This document shows, in pieces, positions 32,367 to 43,004 of a DNA stretch of 64,000 nt. Within the stretch, counting starts at the first letter, position 1, and every line of letters starts with the position of its first letter. The notes under the pieces were generated by a model. It had not been told where the DNA came from and searched no databases. It saw nothing but the letters and a program-made list of their open reading frames with translations. The position numbers were made by a program, and so were the translations under genes. Origin of the DNA: Selaginella moellendorffii (lineage: Eukaryota > Streptophyta > Lycopodiopsida > Selaginellales > Selaginellaceae); contig NW_003314285.1 of NCBI RefSeq assembly GCF_000143415.4, positions 1,433,412-1,497,411 of the forward strand. Reading direction: 5' to 3'.

Positions 32367-33240
32367 GTAAATGAATAACAACTGTTAGATAGTAGAATAT
32401 CCTAGAATATCCAAGCATATTCTAGGTATATTCATTACCAACAGGTTTGTTTAAGCAAACCAAAAATTAAAAATCTAGGTATCTCTTGTGAATGGAAGAG
32501 ACTAGAGAGCTACTCTTGGAACCTATAGTAGTGCCAGTTCAAGGAGTACTATGGAGCAATGGTAGGTAAGCAAGTTCAACTTTACTTTCAAGAATGATAG
32601 AACTTTTAAATTACACTGTGACCTTGGTATTAACAAGTGTAAGAGAGGATTTCCAGCATGGAAAAGAAGCCTTTATGAACCACCTAATGTTTGGTAGGCA
32701 ATTTTTAGTAGAAAATTGTAAACACTTGCAAGTTCGATGACAATGTCAATGTTGGAGAGGAGAGTTGGAAGATATTTATTTCACTAGGTGATGGTTAGAA
32801 GCTATTCGTGGAGGTGGTCATACACCCCACAATCATATAGGATATAGAAAACATCCTCAATCCATGCAAAACTACAATCTGACAGAGACAAAGGTGGTGA
32901 GGGATGTGAGGTCTAACTCACCAGCCCCATTTGAACATAGAGATGGTGATTACTGCATCTGTAGGCTGCAAGCTTAGCCACTCCAAAGCTTGTGATATCC
33001 ACCAGTTTTCTGAAATACCAACTCAAGGACAAGGCCAAGTTTAGTAGTCCATTTATTGAGTTCTACCCACCAACCTCCATCCTATTTTAACATAAGATTG
33101 ATAGATTGTATAGAAAGCTTTATTTTCAGATTGCTGAGCCAATATTAGGTTTTTATATAGTTAATTGTTTATTTCCACAAAAGTAGCTTTAAGGGCCATA
33201 GATTAGACTCAAGCAAAATGATTAAGTATGACACATCCTT
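32367..33240. other. unexplained repeat-type sequence
   Basis: 870 bp between the internal fragment and the solo LTR. It begins with a small inverted repeat (AGAATATCC / GGTATATTC region, 32388-32430). I find no gene and no match to the other repeats in this window. Confidence 0.3.
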
Positions 33241-34264
33241 TGTTATAGCACACATGGTTTTCACCTTTTATCCTATAATGATTTACTATAGAATAACCAC
33301 GAAATGGAACCTCTATGTGATACCATATGCCATATGTCATGTGTCCCAAGAACAATGGAGTGGAACCTGAGCTTCAAAGCCTTGGGCCATTGAATGAAAG
33401 AACATAGCTAAACTCTCAAGCTTGCAACCAAGGAGTAAAAAAACTAGAGCACAGAGTGACTCTTGAGTTTTTAGCCTAAAGAGCGAAGAGACAAAAGCAC
33501 AGAGTGAATTGGAACAATCCTAGAGCATTAAACATCCCACTGTTAGGACTAGCATGCAAAATGGAGCCAAATGGAGTTTGGTGTTATTTCAATATATCAG
33601 TGGCCTAATGCGAGGATATGAGTATTCCACCATAGTATGGAACTTAAGTTTAGTCATAAGTTGAATGCAGAACAAAGACAGCCACACAAGCATGAACTAT
33701 GCCTTAGGTTGATCAACTATGCCTAACGTACCCACTATCTATAATATCTACAACCCATTGAGCAACACATGTTTTGGCCTTAGCCACCCTTAATACTAAG
33801 AGTTAGTCTATAGGACTAACTCGAAACTTATTAAATACTCTATAATCTGTAGATATGGCAAATTAGCAAATTTACACACTTTTCATAAATAGCTTTTGGA
33901 ACCAAATGGAACTAACACAATGTCTATAATAGCAAGGGTGTTTGGCAGAGATAATAAGTTATCATTTGGCAAATATTGAGGGACTAAACTCAATATTGCA
34001 AGAGTTTCTAATACTAGCAAGTGTAAGTTAACGAATGAGTTTCTCTAATCAGGTCAAGTATGCTTAACTAATAACACTTAGGAATTTCACCCTTATGTTC
34101 ATTTGGTCAAATGCAGATGCAAAGGTCAATTTCTCAACTAACTTAAATGGAGATTAAAAAAGGTCTAGCAATGCCAACCTCCTACCGTCGTGATAGTAAG
34201 GAAAGAATATTCGAAAGAACTAGCTGACAGATAACTTTTAATACCCACAATCACATTCGCAACA
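33241..34264 (-). mobile_element. solo LTR of the large LTR family, inverted
   Basis: Begins TGTTATAGCACACATGG and ends CACATTCGCAACA, the reverse complement of the LTR end and start. The middle follows the LTR of copy A block by block. At 1024 bp it confirms that the full LTR is about 1.0-1.1 kb. No interior or primer-binding site follows. I could not find a convincing target duplication (TCCTT left, CTTGT right). Confidence 0.75.
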
Positions 34265-34316
34265 CTTGTATGGAGTTCCTCCATTTGATTTTAGAGAGTG
34301 TTGGTTATTTGTAGAG

Positions 34317-35460
34317 CTAACCTCTATTGCATACAAGGTAATTATGGAGACCTTGGCTATGAAGAATTTCCACTTTGCACTCTAGCTTATGACAAGAGCA
34401 TTGGCACAATCTAATTGAAGTGAAAAGTAAGTACCTTGTATTGCCACAATACAATTTGCAATCCCTGATTTCCAAGGATTGTTCTTGTGAAAAACATACC
34501 CCAAATATTTGTAACTCTCCACTTCCTGAAATGTAGTGCCACAATAATAGCATATCCTATCTTGCACTTGTCCTAACACCATGACCTGTGTCTTGGTGAG
34601 ATTAACTTCCATGCCGGTGGCATCACAAAACTTTGCTTAATGCACCAAGTGTGTTTTGCATTTAGCAGGCTGTAGTGCACCTTATCTCTCTCCCCTTAAT
34701 GTCCTCATTGACTATTGACTAACAACCCCTACTGAGCGCAATACTCCACACAAGAGGAAGGACGTACGCATGGATGCCCAATACGTACGATTTCAAATTT
34801 AGGGGTAGGAATATACCTTGCTCAAGGGTATATTATACTTTTAAGTAGCCACTAATCAATGGGAATCGAACCCGTGCCATTTGCTCCGATACCAACTGTA
34901 GCGCACCTTATCTCTCTCCCCTTAAGCCAACTGGAAAAGGGGCAATTGCTTGATAAGAGAGCCCTTAGTGGCTATTTTATCCCCATTTATCTCCAAAGGT
35001 TCCAAGGATCCATGGTGACAGTATATCTAAATCTCATCCCATGATCACATGCGCTACACAGGCTAAGGGAGCCAAACAAAGTATGTCATCTAGTGAATAC
35101 AGGCACATTCCCGAAAGTTGGTATGGCATTAGTGTTCTTCCTTTGATCATGGATTCAATGCATCAAATAGCCAAATAGCCAAAAGCTTTGGCAACAAGGG
35201 GCAGCCATGCTGGACTCCAACCTGGTGGCCTATCAAAGATTTGTAGCCGCACAATTCTATAACAGCAGCAACAATTGGAGTGGGCATTTGAATTTCAAAC
35301 AATCTTTGAATAAGCAAATGTCACGCCACTTGATCAAAAGCTTTGACTAAATCGACATAGCCAAGGAAGACCACTCAATTGCATCTAGGTTAACACAAGA
35401 GTGGACATATTGGGCTTCAGCACAGCATTCATCCCACCACTCACAAATCCCCACAACTTG
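34317..35460 (-). pseudogene. LINE (non-LTR) reverse transcriptase relic, split by a TRIM
   Basis: On the minus strand 35400-35210 translates to YVDLVKAFDQVA, a stop, then HLLIQRLFEIQMPTPIVAAV and GVQHGCP: the RT fingers/palm motifs of plant LINEs. Further downstream 34612-34382 gives MEVNLTKTQVMVL and YKYLGYVF, the later RT segment. The YADD region between them is not visible. Stops and frame breaks show it is dead. The TRIM at 34671-35058 lies between the two parts. Confidence 0.75.
34671..35058 (-). mobile_element. TRIM element, one LTR truncated, perfect TSD
   Basis: The right LTR is 34897-35058 (162 bp, TGTAGCGCACC to TGCGCTACA). Next to it, in minus orientation, lies GTTGGTATCGGAGC, a tRNA-Met primer-binding site. 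The left LTR is only about 31 bp (34671-34701, same first bases). Even so the target duplication CAGGC is perfect on both sides (34666-34670 and 35059-35063), so an internal deletion after insertion removed most of the 3' LTR. It is distinct from Cassandra: there is no 5S box. A decayed LTR of the same type lies at 16790-16912. Confidence 0.85.
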
Positions 35461-36175
35461 CCAACAAAAATACCCTAGATATCATGTCATTTAGGGTAAA
35501 AAGTGCTCTTCTATAGTGCGTTATAGCACCTAACCACAGTTCTACAGAAGCATATAAAGGTGGCCATTCATCCTAGTTGCAGACGTTGCCCTTGGTCATC
35601 CTCATCCACACAAATGGGGAGCGCCTAGGTCCTATGTGTTGTGTTTCTGTCTTTTATAGAATAGCCCAATAGCAAGTTCAGCTCAGCTGCACTGTGCCGA
35701 AATCTTCTTAGCCGCAAAAAAATCAAATTGATTTTTCTCAAAACCATGGCTACCAAGGCTTGTCCAAGGGAAACTTAGCTTAAAGTTTATTTACTTTGTA
35801 AAACACATCAAGACAAAAAGCATTAGAACCTTCACCCTAAAATGATTTATTTCTTATTTTTATTTTTACTGTTTTTGTTCAGATGTTGCTCTTAATGCTA
35901 TTGATGTTGTTTTCTAATGGTACAACTTCTTTCAAGGATAACTTCACTGTAAGATTTAGATCTTTCTGTTAATCTTTCTAAAGATACAAACAGCTATCAC
36001 ATTATGAACTCCCCAAAACAAATATTGAGGTAAGTCTTGTAGCTTAAATAAAATCCTTGAAACATTGCATAATTTATTGCCTAGAAACTTGGTTTAGAGC
36101 AATTAAAAGGTATTCACAAGGTAATAGTTATAAGAAAGTAAAACTTTCACATGTTTATTAAATATATATTTATAG
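35461..36175. other. AT-rich stretch upstream of neprosin-type exons
   Basis: Contains no recognisable exon. If the neprosin-domain gene were intact, its N-terminal exons (signal peptide and activation domain) would be expected here, but I cannot find them. Confidence 0.4.
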
Positions 36176-37009
36176 TATGCATTAGGAAGTTTGGTTGGAA
36201 ACTTTACTGGAGTGACCTCTACACTTAGTGTACAAAATCCCAAAGTTACAGGGGATGGACAATCTATATCACAAATATGGATTAGCGATAGTAGCAAAAG
36301 AGGAATTCTTGAGGTTGGATGGCACGTATGTGATGTTCTACATTTAGTAATTATAATATATTAAAGAACGTTTTCAGGTTTATCCAATGGTCAGCTCAGG
36401 ACATTGCCTGTTTATCTACTGGACGGTAATCCAGTTCTCTTTTTTAATTTTTTTGATAAATATGTTATTTGAAACAGGCTGATCGATATCAAAGCACTGG
36501 ATGTTTCAATCTCCAATGTAAAGGTTTTGTGCAAGTAGACACTAAAGTTGTTCTTGGAGGAGTGATATCTCAGAGAGAAATATCACTTGCCATCTCTCAG
36601 GTATTAAGGACAAAAATCTCTAGCTTTTAATGGAGTTTTCAATTTCTAGGACAAGAAAACCCAGAATTGGTGGCTCTTGGTGGATGGCAAGCGCATTGGT
36701 TACTGGCCTTCAGCACTACTAAAATCAATCCAACAAGGTGCAAGCTTTGTCGCAGCTGGAGGCGAGGTTGCAACATTGAATGGTAAAGCCATCTTGCAAA
36801 TGGGGAGTGGAAAGTTTCCAAGTTCTGGGAAGGGATTTGCTGCATACCATAGAAACATAAGAGTTTCGGATGCTAATCACGTTATCCATGATGCAAGGCT
36901 TCAGACAACACTGATCAACACAAATCAAGCTTGCTATGGTATTGGAAACATTCAGTATAATCCTCAGTGGGGGTCACATTTCTTCTTTGGTGGACCTGGC
37001 TGTTCTTAA
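36176..37009 (+). CDS. neprosin-domain (DUF239) protein, 5'-truncated
   Basis: Exons: 36176-36325, 36378-36425, 36478-36600, 36650-37009 with clean splice sites and phase 0 throughout; 227 codons to the stop. The peptide follows the neprosin domain: SQIWISDSSKRGILEVGWHV, YPMVSSGHCLFIYWT, YQSTGCFNLQCKGFVQ, NWWLLVDGKRIGYWP, QMGSGKFPSSGKGFAAYHRN, ACYGIGNI and FFFGGPGCS. Proteins of this family are secreted; the founding member is a glutamic endopeptidase, but most plant members are uncharacterised. The family is normally about 400 aa, so the N-terminal half, including the signal peptide, is missing. It is either a 5'-truncated gene or has distant exons. Confidence 0.75.
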
Positions 37010-37021
37010 ACCCGCAAAATG

Positions 37022-37380
37022 TTGTTAAAATAATAATGCCATGGGAACTTAAATAAGAGAATGGCGGCATTTCTCATCAAATCTTACCCAATGCATGGGA
37101 GTTGCGCCAGTGAGCCAGAAGGAGTTCTATTGGATCGAGCAGCAGCTTCGATGGGCAGGTAACACTGGAGATTTGGGTCACGGCAGACGTCTCATCCATG
37201 GCACTGGCCTCCGATACAAGCTTTCTCTCCAATCTCATCATCCAGATGTACGGCAAGTGCCGGAGCATCAAAGACACTCCGATTGATTGCGCGCCTGGAT
37301 TTCTACTCGTACAACATCATGATCACTACATTTGCCTTGAGCGGGCATCTGCGAGACTTGGCAACCTGATCTTCGCTTCT
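37022..37380 (+). pseudogene. 5' fragment of a PPR gene (duplicate of 39720-40085)
   Basis: Shares with the intact PPR gene the segments ATGGGAGTTGCGCCAGTGAG, GGTAACACTGGAGATTTGG and CCAGATGTACGGCAAGTGCC, and the same upstream run AATGCCATGGGAACTTAAAT. It has small deletions (about 37275) that break the frame and loses similarity near 37355. Confidence 0.85.
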
Positions 37381-37394
37381 TAGGTGGTGGTGGT

Positions 37395-37859
37395 CATGGA
37401 CGATGCGTACAGAGATTCGTAGAAAAGCCTCAAATCTTCGTGGGCAACACTTGAATCTCCACAAATGGTCGACCGGATCGAGCTAGAGGGAGATCTTTCC
37501 TGCCATCGCCGCGGCTCTTCGCAATGGTTCTCCTGGGACTCTGGATGGACATCGGCCAGCCCAGGCTACGCTTGTACGCTGAGTCCATCCGCGGCAAATC
37601 GCCGGAGAAGCTCTCCAGCGGCCCTCACGTTGTTGAAAACATGATGATCGACCCCTCGGCGCGGATTGGGTCGGGGGCTTGATAGGGCCCGACGTAGCAG
37701 TAGGACCGGATTGCGTGATCGAGGAGGGGCGTGAGATTGTCTCGGTGCACGGTGATGCGAGGCGCCCAGATCCGGAAGCACTCGAGCGTGTCCGGGAGTA
37801 TTATCGGGTGGCACTCGAATCAAAACCAGCATTTTCAAGCCCGAGATTGTCATGTAGTA
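37395..37859 (+). pseudogene. GDP-mannose pyrophosphorylase (GMPP/CYT1) retro-like pseudogene, 3' part
   Basis: Successive frames spell pieces of the C-terminal half of the family in order: VEKPQIFVGN, DRIEL, LFAMVLLGLWMDIGQPR, LRLYAESIRGKSPEKL, LIGPDVAVGPDCVIEEG, LSRCTVMRGAQIRKH, SIIGWHS and the terminal KPEIVM followed by TAG at 37857. At least three frame changes and one stop separate them, and internal deletions are visible. No introns appear in the homologous span, suggesting a processed copy. The parent enzyme makes GDP-mannose for cell wall, ascorbate and N-glycans; this copy cannot. Confidence 0.8.
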
Positions 37860-38430
37860 GAGGAAGAACACACACCCGTATTGTGTGGTGATATCATGGT
37901 AACTTATAGCGATTTCGGCATTGGGATTTCAAGGGCTTAAAAAAGGATGCTTTGAGCTGACAGTGAAAGATTCATTGCTTGGAATCAAGTCTCAGAGCAA
38001 GAGACACAAACCATGGAACTTCTTTGTAGCTGTTAAGCTGTCTGTGTTGTGTCTGCGGACACGGTAGCTCAAGTGAAAGGCCAAAGAGAAATAACGAAGT
38101 TCTTGACCCAATTTTTTATTTTTTAAAATCTTTTTATCTTGTTTTGGTTTTTTCTGGTAGTACTAAGCTGTTGACAGCTTCTTTCAAAATCACAGCTTCA
38201 CCATAAGCCTGTGTGAGTATGAAAAGATCATCGTGAAAGACAGGGACAGCGACGGGGCTGAAGACGCAGATGTCGTTGCAGATCCAGCAATCTGAGCAGC
38301 ATTCCTAAACCTGTCGGTCTCATGAGGGAGATATATGAAACATTTTGATTTTTGGCAAAAACAAATTGATATTAAATGTTTTTGGGGTCTCATAATTACC
38401 TGTTGAAGTTCCCTGAATTTCTCCATCCTT

Positions 38431-38850
38431 TTATGGCTTCCTCCATAAAAGAAGCATTGGATTAGCAGCACTATATAACGAAATATGCCCACTATTTTCT
38501 ACAACGAAATTGGTAAAGAAAATGCAATGTGGTTGTGGCTGGCAATATATATTTGCAGAAAAAATACCCCATTCATTGTGTCCCAAAAGAACTAAATTTC
38601 CATCTTTTTGGAGTGTTAGTTTACATTCACTTCCACCACCTTTCCCAGCAGTATCACTCCACCATAGTACTTTCCATTCAAATCCATATAACACTAAGTT
38701 GCAATCATATTCCAAAACTAGTTGGTAAAAGCCATTTGGAGAAATTAGACGACTTCTCTTGTGACATTGTACAAAAGATCAGCTTGGAGGTTAGGGTTTT
38801 TGGTATTGTAATTAATATCCTGTATGGGAAGATAGTAAGCTGAATAATCA
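38431..38850 (-). pseudogene. B-lectin (GNA-like mannose-binding) domain, frame-broken
   Basis: The frame down to the stop at 38431 reads LISPNGFYQLVLEYDCNLVL, WWSDTAGKGG and LQKDGNLVLLGHNEWGI, with two QxDxNxVxY-like mannose-binding motifs (EYDCNLVLY, QKDGNLVLL). The natural N-terminal continuation (NLQADLLYNVTREVV) is in another frame ending in TAA at about 38745, so one base appears gained or lost there. No signal peptide is seen. It may be a relic, or a gene whose first exon I cannot find. Confidence 0.6.
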
Positions 38851-39519
38851 ATCTCTATAATGCCCTTACAAAACCATAAAACCGCATAATCCTTGTAGCC
38901 ACGAAATCAAAAGCTAGTCTTAAGATATCACCAGATATTTGCGAAGGTGATGGACGGCTACAACGTCCACTAGTTTCTCTTGTATAGATACCAAGCCTTG
39001 AATAGCAATAAAAGTTTGGAGCAGATGGAAGATTGTGTTCCAGGTAAAATTTCAAGAGAAATTTGTGCTCTAATATTATGCTTGATAATGTCAGCATCAG
39101 TAGGACTTATCCTTCTGGACTATTTGTAGCAATGATTGTAACACTACTGCAATAATTTACTGAGAGTAACAAAAAAAACATCAATTTCCTGATGAACCCC
39201 GTTTTCTCGTGATATATATACTTCATAGCTGGCTCTAAAGAAAACCTTTCAATTAATAATGTTTAAATATTTTTTTCTTATACCTGTTGAAGAATTTTCA
39301 TACTTATTACTAAACGAAGTGAGACTATTTATAATAATCTTTGTTTGTTATGGGTAGTCAATATATATCATCTCTTACTATGTGTTTTTAGTCAATAAAT
39401 GACTTATTTTGTAGTACTGGATATTCTTTGGATTTAGATATGATTGGATATTCTTATATGATGCATTATGTTTAATTTATAACTGAAGTAAAAGTCTGTT
39501 TGGTTATCTTCTATATTTA

Positions 39520-39748
39520 GGCTGATAGAGATATCCCAGCTCTCTCAGGTATTACAAAAGTCTGGGAAGGGAATTGCTGTATACCATAGAATCATCAGAG
39601 TCTCGGATGCTCATCAGGTTATCCATGATGGAAGGCTTCAGACAAAACTGATCAACATCAATCAAGCGTGCTTTAGTATGGGAGGGGTCACATTTCTTCT
39701 TCAATGGACACAAAATGTTGTTAAAATACTAATGCCATGGGAACTTAA
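39520..39748 (+). pseudogene. remnant of a second neprosin-domain gene
   Basis: CTCTCAGGTATTA is followed by TCTGGGAAGGGAATTGCTG, then CATAGAATCATCAGAGTCTCGGATGC..., matching 36595-36610 joined to 36824-37060 with about 220 bp missing between. The frame is broken. It precedes the PPR gene exactly as the better neprosin copy precedes the PPR fragment at 37022. Confidence 0.85.
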
Positions 39749-41881
39749 ATGAGAGAATGGCGGCATTTGGGGAATCCTTGTCAAATCTTTACCCGATGCA
39801 TGGGAGTTGCGCCAGTGAGCCAGGAGGAGCTCTATGGCATCGAGCAGCAGCTGCGATGGGCGGGCAACACTGGAGATTTGGCTCACGGCAGACGGATCCA
39901 TCGTGTCATTCTTGGCACCGGCCTCCGATACAACCGCTTTGTCTCCAATCTCCTCATCCAGATGTACGGCAAGTGCCGGAGCATCAAAGACGCGACCGAA
40001 GTCTTCAGATCGATTGCGCGCCCGGATTTCTACTCGTACAACATCATGATCACTACATTTGCCTTGAACGGGCATCTGGATGACGCCAATGCTCTCTTTC
40101 TTTCGATGCCCACCAAGGACTTGATATCTTGGAACACGGGGTTGGCATTGTATGGAAAATTGGGCCGGCCACACGATGTAAAGCGAATGCTTTTTTTTAT
40201 GCCCCAACACAGCGTTGCGTCCTGGACAAGTGTCGTGCATGCATATGCCCGCATTGGGCATCTTGACGAGGCACGAAGAATGTTTGACCGCATCCCTGAG
40301 GTCAACACCGTCGCGGCAAATGTGATGCTCTCGGCATATTCTCAGGCTGGAAGTTACAAGCAGGCGCTATCGCTGTTCCAGAGCATAGACCAACGAGATG
40401 TGATTTCGTGGAGTGGGATCTTGATGGCATATACCCAAGCTGGCAGCCTACGCGGCGCCAAAAGAATCTTTGATTTGATGCCCAAACGAGACTCTGCAGG
40501 GTGGAATATAATGGTCACTGCATATGCCCAGAATGGGCATATGTCGGAGGCAAAGGGGCTGTTCCATTCCGTGCCGGAATTGACGATTGTTACGTGGACG
40601 GCCATGATTGCTTTGTACAGCGAGTGTGGAAACCTCCGAGAGGCATCTTTCATGTTTGATTTAATGCCCAGCAGGAACATTATCAGCTGGAATGCAATCC
40701 TAGCCGCACACGCCCAAGACGAAAATTTCACGCTCCTAAAGTCCACCTTTGATTCCATGCCGGAACGCGATGCCGTTTCGTGGACGACCTTGATACAAGC
40801 ATACGGGATAAATGCTAAAGTCTTTCTAGCGGAGAATACGTATAGAAAAATGCCCCTCTGGGATCTAGTCTCAGGGACTGCTCTTTTGGCGGTATATGCC
40901 GAGAATAAGGATCCAGACAATGCGAGGATGCTATTCGATGAATTGCCGGAGCGCAACCTGCTGACGTGGAACAAAATGGTTGCTGCGGTGGCAGCCAGCA
41001 CGGAGCCAAAGGCAATCTCAGACAAGATGCCGGCCTATGACATGGCCACGTGGAACACCATGATTGAGGGATATGGAGGGAGCGGCAACCTTGCTGACGC
41101 GGAGGCCTTGTTCCAGAGCGTGAGACACGTCAGCGACTCGGTGATGTGGACGACAATGCTCCAGGCGTACGCGACATGTGGTGACGTGGAGAGAGCCGAG
41201 GGGACGTTCAATGACATGGCTGCCAGGGACGGGGTGACGTGGATCGTCATGCTGGCAGCGTACGGCACGAACGCGCGGCTGGCCGAGGCGGTCCGTACGT
41301 TTGAGGCGATGCCAAAGAGAAACGCACTGGCTTGGAACACGATAATGAGCGCTTGCATCACTCACGGCCTGGTGGATCGAGCAGCGGAGATCTTTGCAGC
41401 GATGCCGGAGCCCAATCTCGCGTCCTGGGCCGCGCTTTTTGGAGCTTTCGCTCACGAAGGAAACACCAACTTTGTCATCGAGTTCTACCGGGAGATGAAT
41501 CTCGCGGGAGAGAAACCCGACGAGAATGTGTTCTTGAGTATCCTCGCCGCCTTTAGCCACGCCGGGATGATCGACGAGAGCTTGAAACACTTCGAGTTCC
41601 TGTCGGATCACGGCCTCGCGGCGATCAAGGAGCACTACTGCTGCATCGTGGATGTTCTGTCCAGAGCCGGCCAGTTGAAAGAGGCTGAGAAGCTGATAGA
41701 GACCATGCCTTTCATTCCGGATCAATCAGCCCTGGGAGCACTGCTGTGTGCTTGCAAGACGCAGAGTGACATCGAGCGAGGATCGCGAGCAGCGAGGCTC
41801 GCGATCGATCTCGAGCCTGAAAGTTCCTGTGCACCACTGGTGGGAATCGTGAACATCTACTCTGAGAACCCTCTGAGTTAA
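39749..41881 (+). CDS. PLS-class PPR protein, E-domain end missing
   Basis: Single-exon frame of 710 codons. From about residue 60 it is built of pentatricopeptide repeats of about 31-36 residues with the plant signature (for example NLLIQMYGKCRSIKDATEVF, ISWNAILAAHAQ, AWNTIMSACITHGLVDRAAE), about 17 in total. Such proteins bind organellar RNA in mitochondria or plastids, PLS types usually for C-to-U editing. The last repeats and the E-like segment (DQSALGALLCACKTQSDIE) are followed by only VNIYSENPLS and stop, so the E2/DYW part is absent. The N-terminus (MREWRHLGNP) is not an obvious transit peptide; the homology may begin at MGVAPVSQEE (39800). Confidence 0.88.
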   Translation: MREWRHLGNPCQIFTRCMGVAPVSQEELYGIEQQLRWAGNTGDLAHGRRIHRVILGTGLRYNRFVSNLLIQMYGKCRSIKDATEVFRSIARPDFYSYNIMITTFALNGHLDDANALFLSMPTKDLISWNTGLALYGKLGRPHDVKRMLFFMPQHSVASWTSVVHAYARIGHLDEARRMFDRIPEVNTVAANVMLSAYSQAGSYKQALSLFQSIDQRDVISWSGILMAYTQAGSLRGAKRIFDLMPKRDSAGWNIMVTAYAQNGHMSEAKGLFHSVPELTIVTWTAMIALYSECGNLREASFMFDLMPSRNIISWNAILAAHAQDENFTLLKSTFDSMPERDAVSWTTLIQAYGINAKVFLAENTYRKMPLWDLVSGTALLAVYAENKDPDNARMLFDELPERNLLTWNKMVAAVAASTEPKAISDKMPAYDMATWNTMIEGYGGSGNLADAEALFQSVRHVSDSVMWTTMLQAYATCGDVERAEGTFNDMAARDGVTWIVMLAAYGTNARLAEAVRTFEAMPKRNALAWNTIMSACITHGLVDRAAEIFAAMPEPNLASWAALFGAFAHEGNTNFVIEFYREMNLAGEKPDENVFLSILAAFSHAGMIDESLKHFEFLSDHGLAAIKEHYCCIVDVLSRAGQLKEAEKLIETMPFIPDQSALGALLCACKTQSDIERGSRAARLAIDLEPESSCAPLVGIVNIYSENPLS

Positions 41882-42085
41882 ACGAAAAACACACTGACCT
41901 CTAGATGATCTTCTAAAAACTTGGAAGATCTTTACGTTTTCGATCATACAGTAAGTATTCATCTATATCCTGGAAGAACACTGATCATCCAAGAATGTCG
42001 ATCATATAAAAAGGATCATACCTTTCTCGCTGGAAAGAAATCGAAAGAAATCACGAGAGCCCAGGAGAAGGAACGATCAATGCTG

Positions 42086-42448
42086 CTATTTGTTGAGGCC
42101 ATACTTCTCTTGCATCCGGGAGAGCTCCTCCTCCTTCTTGCGCTGGTCGTTCTTCTTGGACATCTTGGCCTGCTGGTAGTAGAGAACGATGAGGTACCTG
42201 TTGGCGACATTGAATCCCGAGAGATGATCCACGGCGTTCTTGGCGTCATAGATGTCCTCGTAGACGACAAAGGCGGTGCCGCGCGTGTCCTTGTTGTTCC
42301 CCACCCTAATCTGCCGGATCGCGCCATACTTGCCGAAGATGTCATACATCTCCTCGGACGAGATGTTGAAGGGCAGATTGCGCACGTACAAGACCCGATT
42401 CACCTCCGGCGGAAGCCGCGTGTTGCCACGCCTCACCAGCGCTGCCAT
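42086..42448 (-). CDS. SF3B6: splicing factor 3B subunit 6 (SF3b14/p14)
   Basis: Single exon, 120 aa, the normal length. One RRM fills the protein: RNP2 is LYVRNL (about residues 20-25) and RNP1 is RGTAFVVYE (about 56-64). The family signature [20 protein letters not shown] and the terminal [15 protein letters not shown] are intact. It is the U2 snRNP SF3b protein that contacts the branch-point adenosine and binds SF3B1, in the nucleus. The gene is head-to-head with the RKP gene. Confidence 0.96.
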   Translation of the reverse strand: MAALVRRGNTRLPPEVNRVLYVRNLPFNISSEEMYDIFGKYGAIRQIRVGNNKDTRGTAFVVYEDIYDAKNAVDHLSGFNVANRYLIVLYYQQAKMSKKNDQRKKEEELSRMQEKYGLNK

Positions 42449-43004
42449 TGCCCAAGAACCCTAATCCCAGAGCCCTAAAATCTAAAATCTCGTGAAATTT
42501 AAGTAGACTTCAAAATGGCAGTGCCCTAAAAGGCGAGCCCATCGCAGCCGTCCATCGGCCCATGTGCCCACCACGTGGCAGAGAAAACCGTCCACGTCAC
42601 TTGTCCGGCTGACCTACAGCGCTTCGTTCTCGGCTTTGTTATCCAACACATTTGGCTGTGACGCTTCCGGCAGGTGCGGCGCGATTGGCGGCGCTGATGC
42701 CGTGCTAGGGTTGCTCAATCGGCGCCGAGCCGGGATGCTCCACTCCGATTGGGGCCTCATTCGGCTGTGATCGACCGACACCGAAAAGAGGGGCCAGGGT
42801 TTAGGCGCCGGCGCGTCGCTGCTGCTGGCGCAAGATCTGGATCGTCATCTCCAAAGATTTCCTCGCGAATACCGGTATGGTCGTCCTCGATCCCAGGTAG
42901 GGGTTTCTAGCAGGGCAGGGCAGGGCAGTCGATCGATCGCTGATCGCCTACTTGCGGCTATGGCGGCATTCCTGTGAGCCAAATCGAGCGATCCTCGGGG
43001 GATA
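42449..43004. promoter_or_regulatory. divergent promoter of SF3B6 and RKP genes
   Basis: 556 bp between the two outward-facing ATGs. Telo-box-like ACCCTA/CCCTAA copies occur next to the SF3B6 start (about 42457-42530). The RKP side holds a probable long 5' UTR. Confidence 0.45.

Noticed and set aside
24271-36000. CRISPR-like or other spaced repeat array
   Set aside because: Repeats are LTR pairs and TRIMs with target duplications; spacing and length do not fit an array, and the genome is a plant nuclear one.
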